64,000 bases of DNA from Microthyrium microscopicum (lineage: Eukaryota > Ascomycota > Dothideomycetes > Microthyriales > Microthyriaceae). This document shows positions 20,815-32,282 of this stretch, piece after piece (position 1 is the first letter of the stretch; every line of letters begins with the position of its first letter). The stretch lies in NCBI GenBank assembly GCA_010405405.1, contig MU004233.1, forward strand, positions 1,833,086 through 1,897,085, written 5' to 3'. The translations under genes were made by a program, and so were the position numbers. The notes below the pieces were generated by a model. That model saw nothing but the letters and a program-made list of their open reading frames with translations, made no database searches and was not told where the DNA came from.

Positions 20815-23800
20815 CTATATCAAATGGATCAAACCAGGCAACCTACCAGCTCGTTCAGCTTCCAGCTTAACCCCACAGACATAGCATTCACCCAGGACCC
20901 GAAACCTGTGACTAGAAGATTCGCCATTATCCTCACCCTCACTTTCTCTTCTCAGTACAAACGGCACAAGCGCACCCTCTATAATCGCAATTACATCACC
21001 CTCCTTCATAGCCTCTGGCCCCAGCCCAAGCATTTTCCGATCCTGTGTCAGAAATAACCGCCGTCCATGAGCGACATTCCGCACCGACTGCGTGAAGCGT
21101 TGCCACGAAGCACTTTCCAGATCACCTGCGTGTTCCATCCCTTGCGTACCGAAGATTGCTGTTGCAAACTTGCTATAGTCGGCGCTTAGGCTAGCTTGAT
21201 CTGCAGAAAGATTGATACCTAGCTGTTTCATGAACGCGTAGAAGTCGGATAGGTGTCTTAGACTTGAGGTATCGTCGATTGGCAGGCCATACCAGGATTT
21301 GCCGGCCGTTAATGTCCATGCAAGCCGCAGTCTATCGACTGGATTATCTAGCCAGATACGGATCAGAGGCATGGCGAAGATGCTATTTAATTTTGAAGAG
21401 TCTCGTTCTAAGGACGTAGAAATGTTTATTTCGTCTCCCACTGTTGCGACGAGGATTGCAAATACTTCGAGCGTCGGATTAGTAGCGATCGGTTGCTTAG
21501 GAGATAGAATAACTCGTCTGGGGCCCGACTTTTTGGAGACATCCGTGGGCAGTAGTAGTGGAATGCCTTCTGCTGGAGCGAGCATTTGGGTGTATACATT
21601 CTCCCATTGTGGTACCCAGGATGGCCATGTCTTGTCTAAAACTAGCTCGGTCTGGACAGAGGAGAGGAGAGAGCCCCATGAATCGTCGAGCGCTGCTTTT
21701 GAAGCTACGTCCGTGTAGACTTGTAGGGTATCTTTATTATAATCCGGGGCAACGTATAGTTGACCGCTTTCCGCGTCTGCGTCGGTCGTTGGTAGGCCAA
21801 GCAAGCCATACACACGATCTCGAGGATCAGTAGCTTCGAATTGGCGGGTCAATGCCAGGAGTCTGGGGAAATTGAAACGGAGTGGCTCAAGATCTCCTGT
21901 GGTGAGCTGCGAAGCAGAAATGCGGTACATGAAGTAAGCGTTGAAGACTCCAGGCATCGGGTTTTTGTCAAGAACATCGAGGTAGCTCGTGCGAAGACGG
22001 GCAGCTGCAATACCCAGATAGCGCCAGGATATTGTACAGGAGCCCCAAATCGCTATTGCGTCTTTTGCCAGAGCAACCTATTCGAAGTATTAGAATCTAA
22101 TCACGAACAACTGAAAAATATGAACATACCTCCTGAATACACCAAACTCGCCAAAACCAACTCTGTCCAAATAGATCTTGAACTGGTTTCCATAGCCTAC
22201 TGTTCATTGCTTCGGGAGGCCCATGTTTACCTGGGAAGTCGAGGATGTCCGCCGAGCTAACATCATTGCCATGAAAGTACGCATTTTCTAACGGCTTGCC
22301 GTTTAATTCTCCTCCAGAAGCCACACTACAAACAACCGAGAATGCCAATCTTGCCGTATTTTGCGTATCAGGGCCTAGCCATAGCACTACTCTTGATGCG
22401 GACATATAGATCTTTCGCATCAATGTGACTTGATGACTGCGTTCGTTCACATCTCCCTGGTTTATCGAAGCTGCATCCGCCCATATGCGTCGTTCTTTAT
22501 CGGAATGGCGCAAATGACGCAACGCTGTACAGAGGTTTTGCGTGACTTTGATGGATCCTGTTGGAAAGTGCAGATATTCTGTCTCGCCTGGATTTCCCCA
22601 GACATATGAGAGGCCCTCGTAGTCTACAGAAAGACAAGATAGGCGCGTTTCTACCAGGTCGCAATGTATGTCAGGGCCAGTTCCCGGTTTAATGCTAAGT
22701 ATTCTGATGGAGTCCTCGTGCTCCAAAGTTTTGTATGGATTGCCATGATTTCGTGAAGCATCAAAAGTTTTAGGCTTGGTTGATGTTGGGAAGTTCGCGA
22801 CTATGTACTCCCAGAATCTGGCTTCCATTTCATTTTTAGCTGTGGAAGAATCAGTTGGCTCAATTTGAGATCTGAAATCGAGCGCGCTTCGTGGTCTTTT
22901 GAACGGTGGCTCTCCGGTGGGAGAAGGGACAGAGCTGGACAAATGTTTGTGAGCTTCATCGGAAACATCGAGAATATCAAAGGACCTTTTCTCTAGATGG
23001 CTTGACCTTTCTACTGATGCATATTTCATAGCATGTAGGCCACCAGTAGCTCTCAGCATTTCTGGCGACACGGAGAACTCCATCCGCGCGAAATTCGCGG
23101 TGACTGTTTGTAGAGGCCTCGTCTGAGGAAGAAGTTGAGCCAAATCCAAACTTTCTCCCTGGATTTGCAACGATTCAAACTCTGCTTGATTATCCTTTAT
23201 TGCCAATCCACTTTCCATTGATCTTGGTTTCGTGGGTTGTCTATAGGCAAAAGATCGACGAGCAGCTTCTTTATTTGTCAACTCCAGTTGCCTTAGCTGT
23301 CTTTGATATGGAAGTAGTGTAGCCTTCTCGGAATCTATACTCAAATTGGACAGCTCCGTTACAGGGGCTGGCACATGAACATGCTGAGCAGGAGCAGTTT
23401 GTGACAGATATTCGGCAATCTTCTCAGGCTCTGAAAACGACCATGTATCACGCTGCAATTGTGTCGCAAGTACAGGCGCCACCCTTGAGACATCTGGTTT
23501 CAATGCCCGTGGTATTGAGGACTGTAGCCGGTTGGGTTTTCGCACAAGTTCAAGCTCCATCGGCCGTGGTTGCTCTGCTCGTTTTGTCTCAAAATAGTTT
23601 TGAGCCGCTACTGAATTCTGTGTCAGCCTGAGCTGGGTGGCTCGTGTTTGTTGCTGGTCTGGGGTAAGCAGGTTAGATTCTGCTACTAAGTCCGCTGAAT
23701 CCTCCTCTATTGGCGCTTTGACGGCTGGGTTTCGATCAATTACGTCCGACGAGACGGATGGCTTGAAAGGCGCCTTTGGTCCCGAGAAACGGAATTGTTG

Positions 23801-25933
23801 TTCTCCATAGCATAGTCTGAACTCAGCGACTCGCCGCTGTTCCTGATCTGAGAGTCTTGGATCTGATGCCATGGACCATGACTCCAATGATGGTGTCTCA
23901 AAGATAGGGCATCGATCAGCTTCGCTCGGTTGTACCAGTGGCATGTCCATTGTCCGTGGTACTGAGAATTGAGGTTGTTGTTGTATTTGGGCAAATCCAG
24001 GTTGCATGGGTTTCCGTTGTGGCGTCCCTTCAGGATAAGAAGGTTGTTGGCCTGAATTGGCGGCGAGACTCTCCGTCTTGGTGAAAGGCTCTGGCAGATC
24101 GTCCTCAGAAAATAGTCGTTGCGTGCGATCAACATCAAATGAGACCAGATTGTTGATATTGATTAGCGATGCATCCATAGGTCGTGGCGTCTTGCCAGTT
24201 GCACCAAATTCATTAGCATCGGGCCACTTGACTTCATCAATGACTTTATCAATGGCTGTATCAAAACCAGAGGAATTGGTATCCAAATCCAGTGATGCTC
24301 CTATGTGCCGCCTTGGTCCTTTAGCCAGCGAAAAAGCTCCTGGTAGCCCACCATACGTAATTTCGCTGGCTCTAAGCCTGTGCTCTGGACTTTTGGATCT
24401 GAAAACGGTAACGGACTCGGACTGTTCTTCTGGACTCGGTGCCGCAGACTCAATTGATTGCTGTTTGTACGCCATATAGCTATCCGCTGGTCTTTGGTCT
24501 GGATTCTTAGAGACATCTTTTGACGAAGGAGAATTCAGTCCCATTTCCTCCAGGGTGTGTGCGGCAAAACCAGTCTCTTGCTTATGACTTGCATATGAGT
24601 GTTCCATTGGTCTACGCCCTGGATTCTCAGTGGTATCCGCCTTAGAAGGAGAATCTTTACCCATAGCGACGAGCCTTGATGCTTTGAAACGGGCCGCTTG
24701 CTGTTGAAGTGCAAGCGCTTGTACCATCTTCCTGCGTTCTGGACTCGGCTCTGGACTCGAGCTGCGCTCTGAGAAATCTGCGGAAGCAGAAAAAGTATTC
24801 GTCATCGCGCTTTGCATCCTCCGTTGAGCTTTCCAGTTCTGCAGTTGTTGTTGCTGCATTGCTAAGGGCGCCTGTATAGGTCTTCGATCCTGTTCCAAAT
24901 CATCCTCCACAAAGTCTTGCAGCGCAGACCAAATACTTGTCGTTGCAGGAGGCATTTGACGTGGAGGTTGCCAGCTTGCTTGTTGTGGTTGCATTGCTAT
25001 CGTATCCTCCCTCGACCGCTGTTCCCGTTCTTCATTCTGAGTAGAGAAATCTGCTAAAGCAGAGAACGTATTCGTCATGGCGCCCTGCATCCTCCGTGGA
25101 TGCTGCCAGCTCTCCGTCTGTGCCTGCGTTGCTATCGCTGCCTCTCTTAGCCTTCGATCCCGCTCCTCGATCTGTAGAGAGAAATCATGTATACCAGGGG
25201 CTATATTGGTCATGGGCGTTTGCATAGATCTATGTTGCTGAGTCTGCTCAATCCTCTCCAAATTGGCCCGCCAGCCAAGCGGTGCTTGTATAGGTTTTCG
25301 TTCCTCTTCCGGGCGGCGACTTGTGGAGAAATCCGAGATAGCCGGGGCTGAATTCCATACGGGCATCTGCATAGGCCTCTGCTGCTGAGATTGGTGCTCA
25401 GTCTGTGTCGCCGTCTTCAACTCAAACTGCGAGCTTGACGGTGTCTCCATGGGCCTCACGTTCTTGTCTAGGTTTTCAACAGTAGGGGGTCGGCCTCGTG
25501 GATTATTTTCAACTTTTGGGGCACACTGTACATGCCGGGGAGTGGCAGCGACTGAGCTTTCCTTATATCGACGAATCAAGTTTCGAGTCAGGCGTGGTGT
25601 TCCTTTACGCCATTTTCTCTCCTGTTTCTGACCTACAACAGCAGTTTCCATAATTCGACGAGTAGTGTTGTTGATTTGTATAGCCTCAAAGGACGATTCA
25701 GTCTCCTGCAACGGCACGAATACCTGACTCCAAGCATTCAACTGCATGCCACTACCAGTTGCGACATTCATATGTCGACGAGTGATGTCTTCTCCAGCCT
25801 CAGGAGTAGCTTCCCAGTCCATTTCATCCATTTCGCTGCCATGGTCGCCTCCCTGCTCTTCAGCCTCGCCCCTGGAAGCGCTCGGGTTGGTACCTTTTGA
25901 TGGAAAACCCTTCATGTTGGTGACGATTTGCAT
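20815..25933 (-). CDS. HET-domain protein with long repeat-rich N-terminus
   Basis: Two exons on the minus strand (22130-25933, then 20815-22077) encode 1,688 residues. The HET domain begins at about residue 1105: YEGLSYVWG, RIWADAASINQ, RVVLWLGP, FWRVWCIQE. It continues across the intron, whose removal gives IQEVALAKDAIAIWG. The C-terminal region has the usual post-HET features (DPRDRVYGLLGL, RRLFLTQDRKMLGLGPEAM, VLGECYVCG). HET domains trigger incompatibility cell death on meeting non-self. The first 1,100 residues are low-complexity and probably disordered. They hold five tandem 45-49-residue repeats from about 186 to 419, each opening with R-x-M-Q and containing xALxDFS, and further scattered R-P-M-[EQD] motifs up to about 990. 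A fusion with a formerly separate gene is possible, but there is no stop or splice signal demanding it. Confidence 0.9.
24676..25378 (-). repeat. Five degenerate 45-49-codon repeats inside the HET gene
   Basis: In the encoded protein the copies start at residues 186, 235, 280, 325 and 371 (RPMQMP, RSMQTP, RRMQGA, RQMPPA, RRMQSA). Each continues through a DFS/DFV motif and a Glu/Arg/Gln-rich stretch that often reads PIQAPL or AIAMQ. Confidence 0.8.
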
Positions 25934-26483
25934 ATTCTTAAGTTACAAGTCTATCGAACCTCCATTCTTAGTGCGGAAGGGTGTGGTTAGTTAAGTGAGT
26001 AGTAGTTAGAATAAAAGCCAAGCGGAGGGGTAGTAGTTTGAGTTGCATGATTTTTGAAAATAAGCAAGACATGCAACCTTGTTGTACGCGAGTGTTTTTG
26101 TGGCGGAGCACTTCCTCTCGCCACGTTGGGAGTTTAGCTTCGTATTTGGGGTTTCGGTGTTTGATTGGCCACAATATGAGATACGCTGTAGAGGTGAGTA
26201 CTGGAAGTGTCTTTTAAAAGTTCGGTATCATCATATAATATGGGTCAAAGAATTCAATCAATGGGCGACGTGGACGTAAAATAAAAGATTATGATAGTTA
26301 ACAATATGTATATTCTTCTGCACAATATGTACAGGCTGCTCATTGTCTAAAAATCAAACCAACTCCATGCTTATTTTGCATCAACGGGGTAATAGTATGC
26401 AATGATTCATGCCGCGTTGAATAACGTACAAAGACAATAATGAAAAGAATTAGTACAAGGTCATTGGCCGATGATCATAATTT
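25934..26483. other. Intergenic, 0.55 kb
   Basis: Promoter side of the HET gene and 3' side of the membrane-protein gene, AT-rich in part; no gene seen. Confidence 0.4.
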
Positions 26484-27442
26484 TTACACAATCGGTCTGG
26501 TGGATTCGCCGGTTCTGTGCCATCCAGGCTGGCCGGCGGAAGATCCTGATGGATAATACCCCGAGTTGGTACCATTAGTCGGGTTATGGTGGCCATACAC
26601 TTCGCTGTGGGCCATTGCTTGCTCTTCCATGGTCTCTTGGCCGGACTGGTGGTGTTTTGTTTTAGTGGCAGGAAGGAAGTCGATGGCGAAGCTTAGGACG
26701 TAGAAGGAGTAGACGAGGGCAATAACCCATTCTACAATTGCGGCGTTGTTCCATTTTTGGCGAACATTTAGAACACCAAATGCTAAATTGGCCGTTAGTA
26801 AATTATAAAAAGTGTTGGTATGGATGGGAACTTACCGATCGCGAGACCAAGCTCGATGAAAATGAAGAAGAGCTTGACCCAGAAAGAAATTCGTAGAATG
26901 CGGAATTGTCTAAAATGAATTCCGAGGCGTTGGTATTCGGCACATACGAAGATAGCTGAAATGACATAGCCACCAATAAACACCACTAGGAAAGTATCAT
27001 GCAGAGTATGATGGTTTTTGGTGTCGAAAATGCTCAACAGGATCAATCCGGCAGCACCAATGATTGCAAAGATGATGGACATAACAGCAAGGAACTTCTG
27101 GACGCGCGAAGTATTGTGGACCAGGCGGCCAGCGTGTCGTAGCCATCTCTCGGCGCAAAAGGCTAAATCAAATGTGACGACGGACACAGTGCCCATGGCA
27201 ATGAAGAGCGGTTTGAAATCACTGGCGCCGACATCTGAAATGTAGGCAATCGTTTGGTCCGCGGCCATGTATGAATAATGTGGTTTTCCTGAATGCGATA
27301 GTTAGTATCTAATTGACATGGGTGTGTGAAGTGCTTATTCACCTTGAGTAAGCCAATGGATCAACATTGCTAGAAGCATTGCTAGCCATACTACCGCTGA
27401 GAAGAGCGGTAGCATCCAGTATGAAATGACCCCTTTCAACAT
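26484..27442 (-). CDS. Frag1/DRAM/Sfk1-family membrane protein
   Basis: Exons 27343-27442, 26836-27288 and 26484-26782 (minus) encode 283 residues. The order PLFSAVVWLAMLL, YISDVGASDFKPLFI, AERWLRHAGRL, IIFAIIGAAGLILLSIFD, HDTFLVVFIGGYVISAIF, EYQRLGIHFRQFRILRISFW and EWVIALVYSFYVLSF matches the Frag1/DRAM/Sfk1 family throughout, with about six membrane helices. A hydrophilic tail of some 70 residues with His, Gly and Ser follows. Yeast Sfk1 sits in the plasma membrane and helps the PI 4-kinase Stt4; other members act in GPI remodelling or autophagy. The start MLKGVISYW was chosen over an upstream in-frame codon because it opens directly into the first helix. The specific role here is inferred. 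Confidence 0.9.
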
Positions 27443-28967
27443 ACTTGCGAATAGAGAGAAGCGTAAAGCGTGATGATAGGCAATGAACAGTCGAAACTGG
27501 TGTTTTGAAGATGGTCGCGCCGGACCGATTGATGGCAATGGCAATGGGTGATGAATGGGATAGATGGAAGGAGAGGTTGAAGGGAATTTGCGACAGGTCA
27601 ATGACTTAAAGTGTTTCTAAGTTGCCGGACTGAGCCGCTTGGGGCATCTGCATCATAGGTAGGACGGCACAGACGGGAAGTTTGCACAAGTAGTGGATCG
27701 AAATCTGGATATCAACAGCGCAAAAATGCCCCTATGACGTCAATCTCGATCTGCGCAAGGCTTTGCTCAAGACTGTGGGTCCGTGGTTTGTAACCAACCA
27801 AAGCATGCAGAGGTTACGTCGCGAGACTTAGGTGATTAATCGGGGAATTTACGGTGCTAGCAGGGCAAAATGTACAGTTCGTATATCTAGATTTGACGAT
27901 GGACGAGATGTTGGAGGAAGTCAGTACCCGGCTTCCGCAGGCCACGAGAGGCAGGAACGATGAATGCCAGCAACGTGGGACGCACGCGATGGCCCAAACC
28001 GGCCACATGCGACGACGGCTCCAAACTCAAATACCAAATCTCGCGTCATGTTGTTTCAACTTCCTTTGCTTAAACATTTTACACTTCGTACATTATCTAC
28101 GCTGCCAACTTACAGGCAAAATCAATGGCTTACCTCTATCAAGTATAATGTCTACCATCTGCCTTGCTTTAACTCCGAGTGCTGTATTTCTCGTCGACTC
28201 TAAAAGCCTCGACTTTGGTTTTAGCGAGTGCGCTGGGAGTTACAGAATGCGATGAGAGATACCGTATTTGATGGGAGGTCAATCAATGTCGACCAGCTCG
28301 GGGCCCTTGTCGAACTGCAGCGACAGCATTGAAATATCACAACCACAAACATTGTGCCTTCATGAGGCAATGTTTACTAGTATCGTAGACTCGCTCATTA
28401 CTAATGACCCAAAACCGTGACATTTCATGATTAAGCATATCATTTAAATTGCTGTTTGGTCCCAAAGGCATGGAAAACAAGCTACGGCAACTCTCAATTT
28501 GGAATAAAGGCTCAATCATCTCCGAACCCATGTCTGTCTTTTCCTTGATTTTGAGCCTCTCCAATTTTCAATGTGAAAATTCGCTTAGTTTTAAGACTAC
28601 AATATTACCTTATCCGGCAAGCAAATATGGAACGAGACTTGAAAATATCCAACTATTTGATATGTGTACGCAATTCCAAATGCGATCCAAGTCAAGTCCA
28701 TCGGTTTTGACTCGGAGACGTGGGACATCAAGCTTACTGAGCATAACTTAATAATCTCGTAGCTTTATCATGCCTGCAATTGGTCACAGCCTTGGAGCTC
28801 TCGCATATGCCGAGCATTAGTTCAATTCATACGATATCTATAAAGAGGGGTGTATATCAGCAGTGAATAGGATAGAACTCTCAAACAATACGGCATCATT
28901 TATTGAAATCAATAGTCCGGTCCCTGACATACTGACATTCTCCATTTCATAAGGAAACCCTTCAACC
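27443..28967. other. Divergent intergenic region, 1.5 kb
   Basis: Lies between the membrane-protein gene and the catalase-like gene, which diverge. The open frame at 27854-28255 has no recognisable feature. The catalase side carries a TATA box. Confidence 0.45.
28839..28844 (+). promoter_or_regulatory. TATA box of the catalase-like gene
   Basis: TATAAA within tctataaagaggg, 124 bp before the ATG at 28968. Confidence 0.5.
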
Positions 28968-29949
28968 ATGCCTCTCCCATCAGACGAGAAGCTTGTTGCG
29001 AATGCCACTGAACTCCTAGGCCTATTCAAAGGCGCCTTTGGCACTCCAGCCGGCTACCGTCCAGCTCACGCGAAAGGCCAACTACTCTCTGGAACATTCA
29101 CACCTTCAGCAGAAGGCAAAGCGCTCTCCAAAGCACCACACTTTCAAGCTCCCTCTACTCCAGTCCTCGTCCGCTTCTCCGATTCCACCGGTATTCCCAA
29201 GATCCCCGATACAGACGGTAACTCCAAAGTATGCTCCCATCCAATCCCTTTCCATCTCCAGACCTAACGGCTCTTTCTAGCCCCATGGAATTGCAATCCG
29301 TTTCAATCTACCCGACGAGAACGGCAAGCGCAAACACACCGACATAGTCGCTCACTCCACACCACACTTCCCCGTGCAGACCGGCGAAGACTTCATCGCC
29401 TTCCTCAAAGCCCTCGGTGGTGGAACCATCGGCGAATTTCTCGGCACCCATCCCGCTGCCGCACGCTTTGTGGGCGCTCCAAAGCCATTCCCAGTGAGTT
29501 TCGGTACGGAGAGGTACTTCGGCCTCAACGCTTTCAAGCTTATCAGCCCCGACGGCAAAGAGACATGGACCCGCTACCACATCCTTCCCACTGCCGGCTA
29601 TCAAACTATCGAGGATGCTGAAGCGGAGAAGAAAGGTGAGAATTATCTCTTCGACGAAGTCAAGGAGCGCGTAAAGAGTGGTCCAATTGGATTCAAGATC
29701 ATGGCCCAAATTGCAGAGGAAGGTGATGTTACCGACGATATCACCAATGAGTGGCCGGATAGTCGAAAACAGGTGGAGTTGGGGACTTTTGAGATAAAAG
29801 ACGTAGTGGAGGATAGTGAGAGTGTGCAGAAGAATGCGATCTTTGATCCCATTCCGAGAGTCGAGGGGATTGAACCTTCTGCGGATCCCATTTTGGAGTT
29901 CAGGGCAGCGTTGTATTTGATTAGTGGACGAGAACGTCGTGCGGCTTGA
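28968..29949 (+). CDS. Catalase-related heme peroxidase (short, SrpA-like)
   Basis: Exons 28968-29228 and 29281-29949 give 309 residues, far shorter than a true catalase (about 500 or more), matching the small catalase-related peroxidases. The distal His is His34 (YRPAHAKGQLLSGTF). VLVRFSDSTGIP (67-78) and PHGIAIRFNL (88-97) are the conserved core, and the proximal heme Tyr is probably Tyr299 (FRAALYLIS) near the C-terminus. It probably uses peroxide to oxidise small organic substrates. There is no signal peptide and no clear peroxisomal SKL-type end (it ends RERRAA), so a cytosolic location is likely. Confidence 0.88.
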
Positions 29950-32282
29950 TTTGATATGATGTAGTCGAGGCTGTAGGTTGCTCACAGTCCGTTGTAGCTC
30001 CTGGGATAGTAATGTCTATGGTTATAATCTGATATACTTGCATATATGCCTTGGCGCTACAGTACCTTTCGTGGTGAGTTTGACCCATTACATTGATCTA
30101 GATGATTGCGACCTTGCTCTTGAGAATTGTACAGTGTTTCAAGCTACAAGGAGGTCACAGAACCACCAGGTAGAAGGCAAGGTGAATACCAAGTTCTGCT
30201 GATACTGGATGAAATACATGTTTATACAGAGTCTGGGATTACTGGAACAGTTGGATCTTATAAAACCTTTTGAGATTCTTGTAGAATAGGGTGTATGATG
30301 AAGACAAGTGAGTCAGCACCATATCATGATCAATTGCGGCAACGGCGACATCGTGCAGGTGTGCCTTTGGCTCTCGCAAAGGCCCTTCGAGCTCATCAGA
30401 GTTGATTTTCTGAACAAAACAGTATTTCCATGAAACGGTAATGTAGGGAGATATATTGGAGAGGTTGTCCCATTTCTTAGAGTTGCGAGGGCAAGCATAG
30501 GCACTCGACATGCAAAGAGTACCCTGGGGTCTACATACCTCCTAGGTAAGGTAGTGGAATGGAGTAAGACATTGCAGTGGGTTTGATCCACGCATCAAGG
30601 ATTGCTTGAGACTTGAATAGCAAGAACGATAAACGACAGCAAGGGAAAAACCTGGAGTTGACAAGGTTAGCTTTACAATTGACAGGGAAAGAATCGAGGA
30701 TCAATTTCAAGGGACGGGAGGCTGGAGAGATCGACGAGGCTGGAAATGTCCAAGCTCTCCAGCTTTGATGCAAAAGTTCCTGGCCCAAACGCTTGACCGT
30801 GGCGTCCATTTCTTAATCGGTTCTGTTTCAACTTCAAGCATAATGGGTCTTGCTCAAGAAATGTCTTTGACTCGCCTATGAGCCGAATGAGGAAGGAGAT
30901 TGGATTCACCCACAAACAGTGAGGGGAAACCAACAGTATATGGAGTATAGTAGAATCCTTCTAAAGTCAAAAAGATAAACACGCGGCACACTAAGAAAGC
31001 ATGAATATCAAGTGTGCAGTAGTCTTGTATGGCCAGGCTCAAGATCACGGGAACTTGGAAGACATTTGTGGAGAAATCTCCCTTCGGAGTTTTGATTATT
31101 ACGATTTAGCTTGGGTGGACCGTGACGGTGAGTGTGGCTTTAATATTGTAATTTGATGTTGATATCGGATTTGAAATTCCCGGATCTGGAGTATTTGTTG
31201 TAACTACTAGCGGCATGAAGATAGGAGAATATTAAATCTACTCGAGCTTGACAACGCGCTATCTTTATGAAAGGATTACTATCGAGTGCGATACCTAGAT
31301 GCCAAAACACTTCTTCAAAAGAGACTGCTTTAACATTCATTGAGTGCGTTATTCAGATGTTACGAAATTATCCAACGCGATGGCGTCTTCAACTTCTGAT
31401 GTACCCAATTGTCTAGAATCAAAGTTCTGAATTGGGGGAGAAAACTTTCTGGTGATACAACTGAGTTATCAAGCTCCATACATACCTACCTACCGATGTG
31501 ATGGGAACCGATTGGTTTTGTGGGAAACTCTGTGGGACAGGATGGCATTCGTTGTTGCATTTCTGCACGACTGATTCGCGTCCAATTGTACTGTACACTG
31601 TACAGGCCTTGCTTCATTTGTCAGTCAAGTTGTCTTAAGATCTTGATGCCAAGCAGACGCCTCGACGCAGCGGTCCCAGCCAGCCCAGTTGTTTAAAATT
31701 TGGACGGACCCCAGCCGCCACAGCCCACAGCACTGCTTGTTTTACGTGGCGTGCTTGGTTGGCGTGCATTGATGAAATCTGGGCGATGTTGGCGATCCGC
31801 GCAAGGAACATCGGAGCTCCTCACGCGTTCCAGGGCGTTCCTGGTCTTATCTTGCCCGTTGTATGGCGAGTTTGGTGATTGTGAACCAGAAGCACGGTTG
31901 TGTAGCCAAAATCCCATACGGGTCTTCCCAGATCTTGGGATCTTTCTTCACCTTTTTTCGTTCAGGAAACAAGCTACTGTACTGTGTACCTTCATGCTGT
32001 TCGCTTTACGCATGTACATGCATTGACTCCGCATTGCTGTTAACGCTTTGCAGCAATCCGGTTTCTCAACTTCTCAGCCAGCCGTTCGAGCCTGTTTTTG
32101 CTGCGCTCTCCCAGTCTTTACCAGACCCCTGTTTACGTTCTCGACCTGGTTGAGATATTACAGGAATCCCAGTAAACTCTCCGAATTGCCTTTGCCCGAT
32201 CATCAACCCTTAAGGAATGCCAGGACACACCCCGAACACTCATTCGCTGCAGTAAAACGGTGTCTGCCCTCCCTGCTTCAAC
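29950..32282. other. Gene-poor interval, 2.3 kb
   Basis: Several overlapping frames below 110 codons occur on both strands, none with motifs or a coherent splice model. The part from about 31,700 is GC-richer and probably holds the promoter and leader of the gene at 32283. Confidence 0.5.

Noticed and set aside
27854-28255. 133-codon plus-strand frame in the divergent intergenic region
   Set aside because: No recognisable domain and overlapping alternative frames; no supporting promoter or splice structure.
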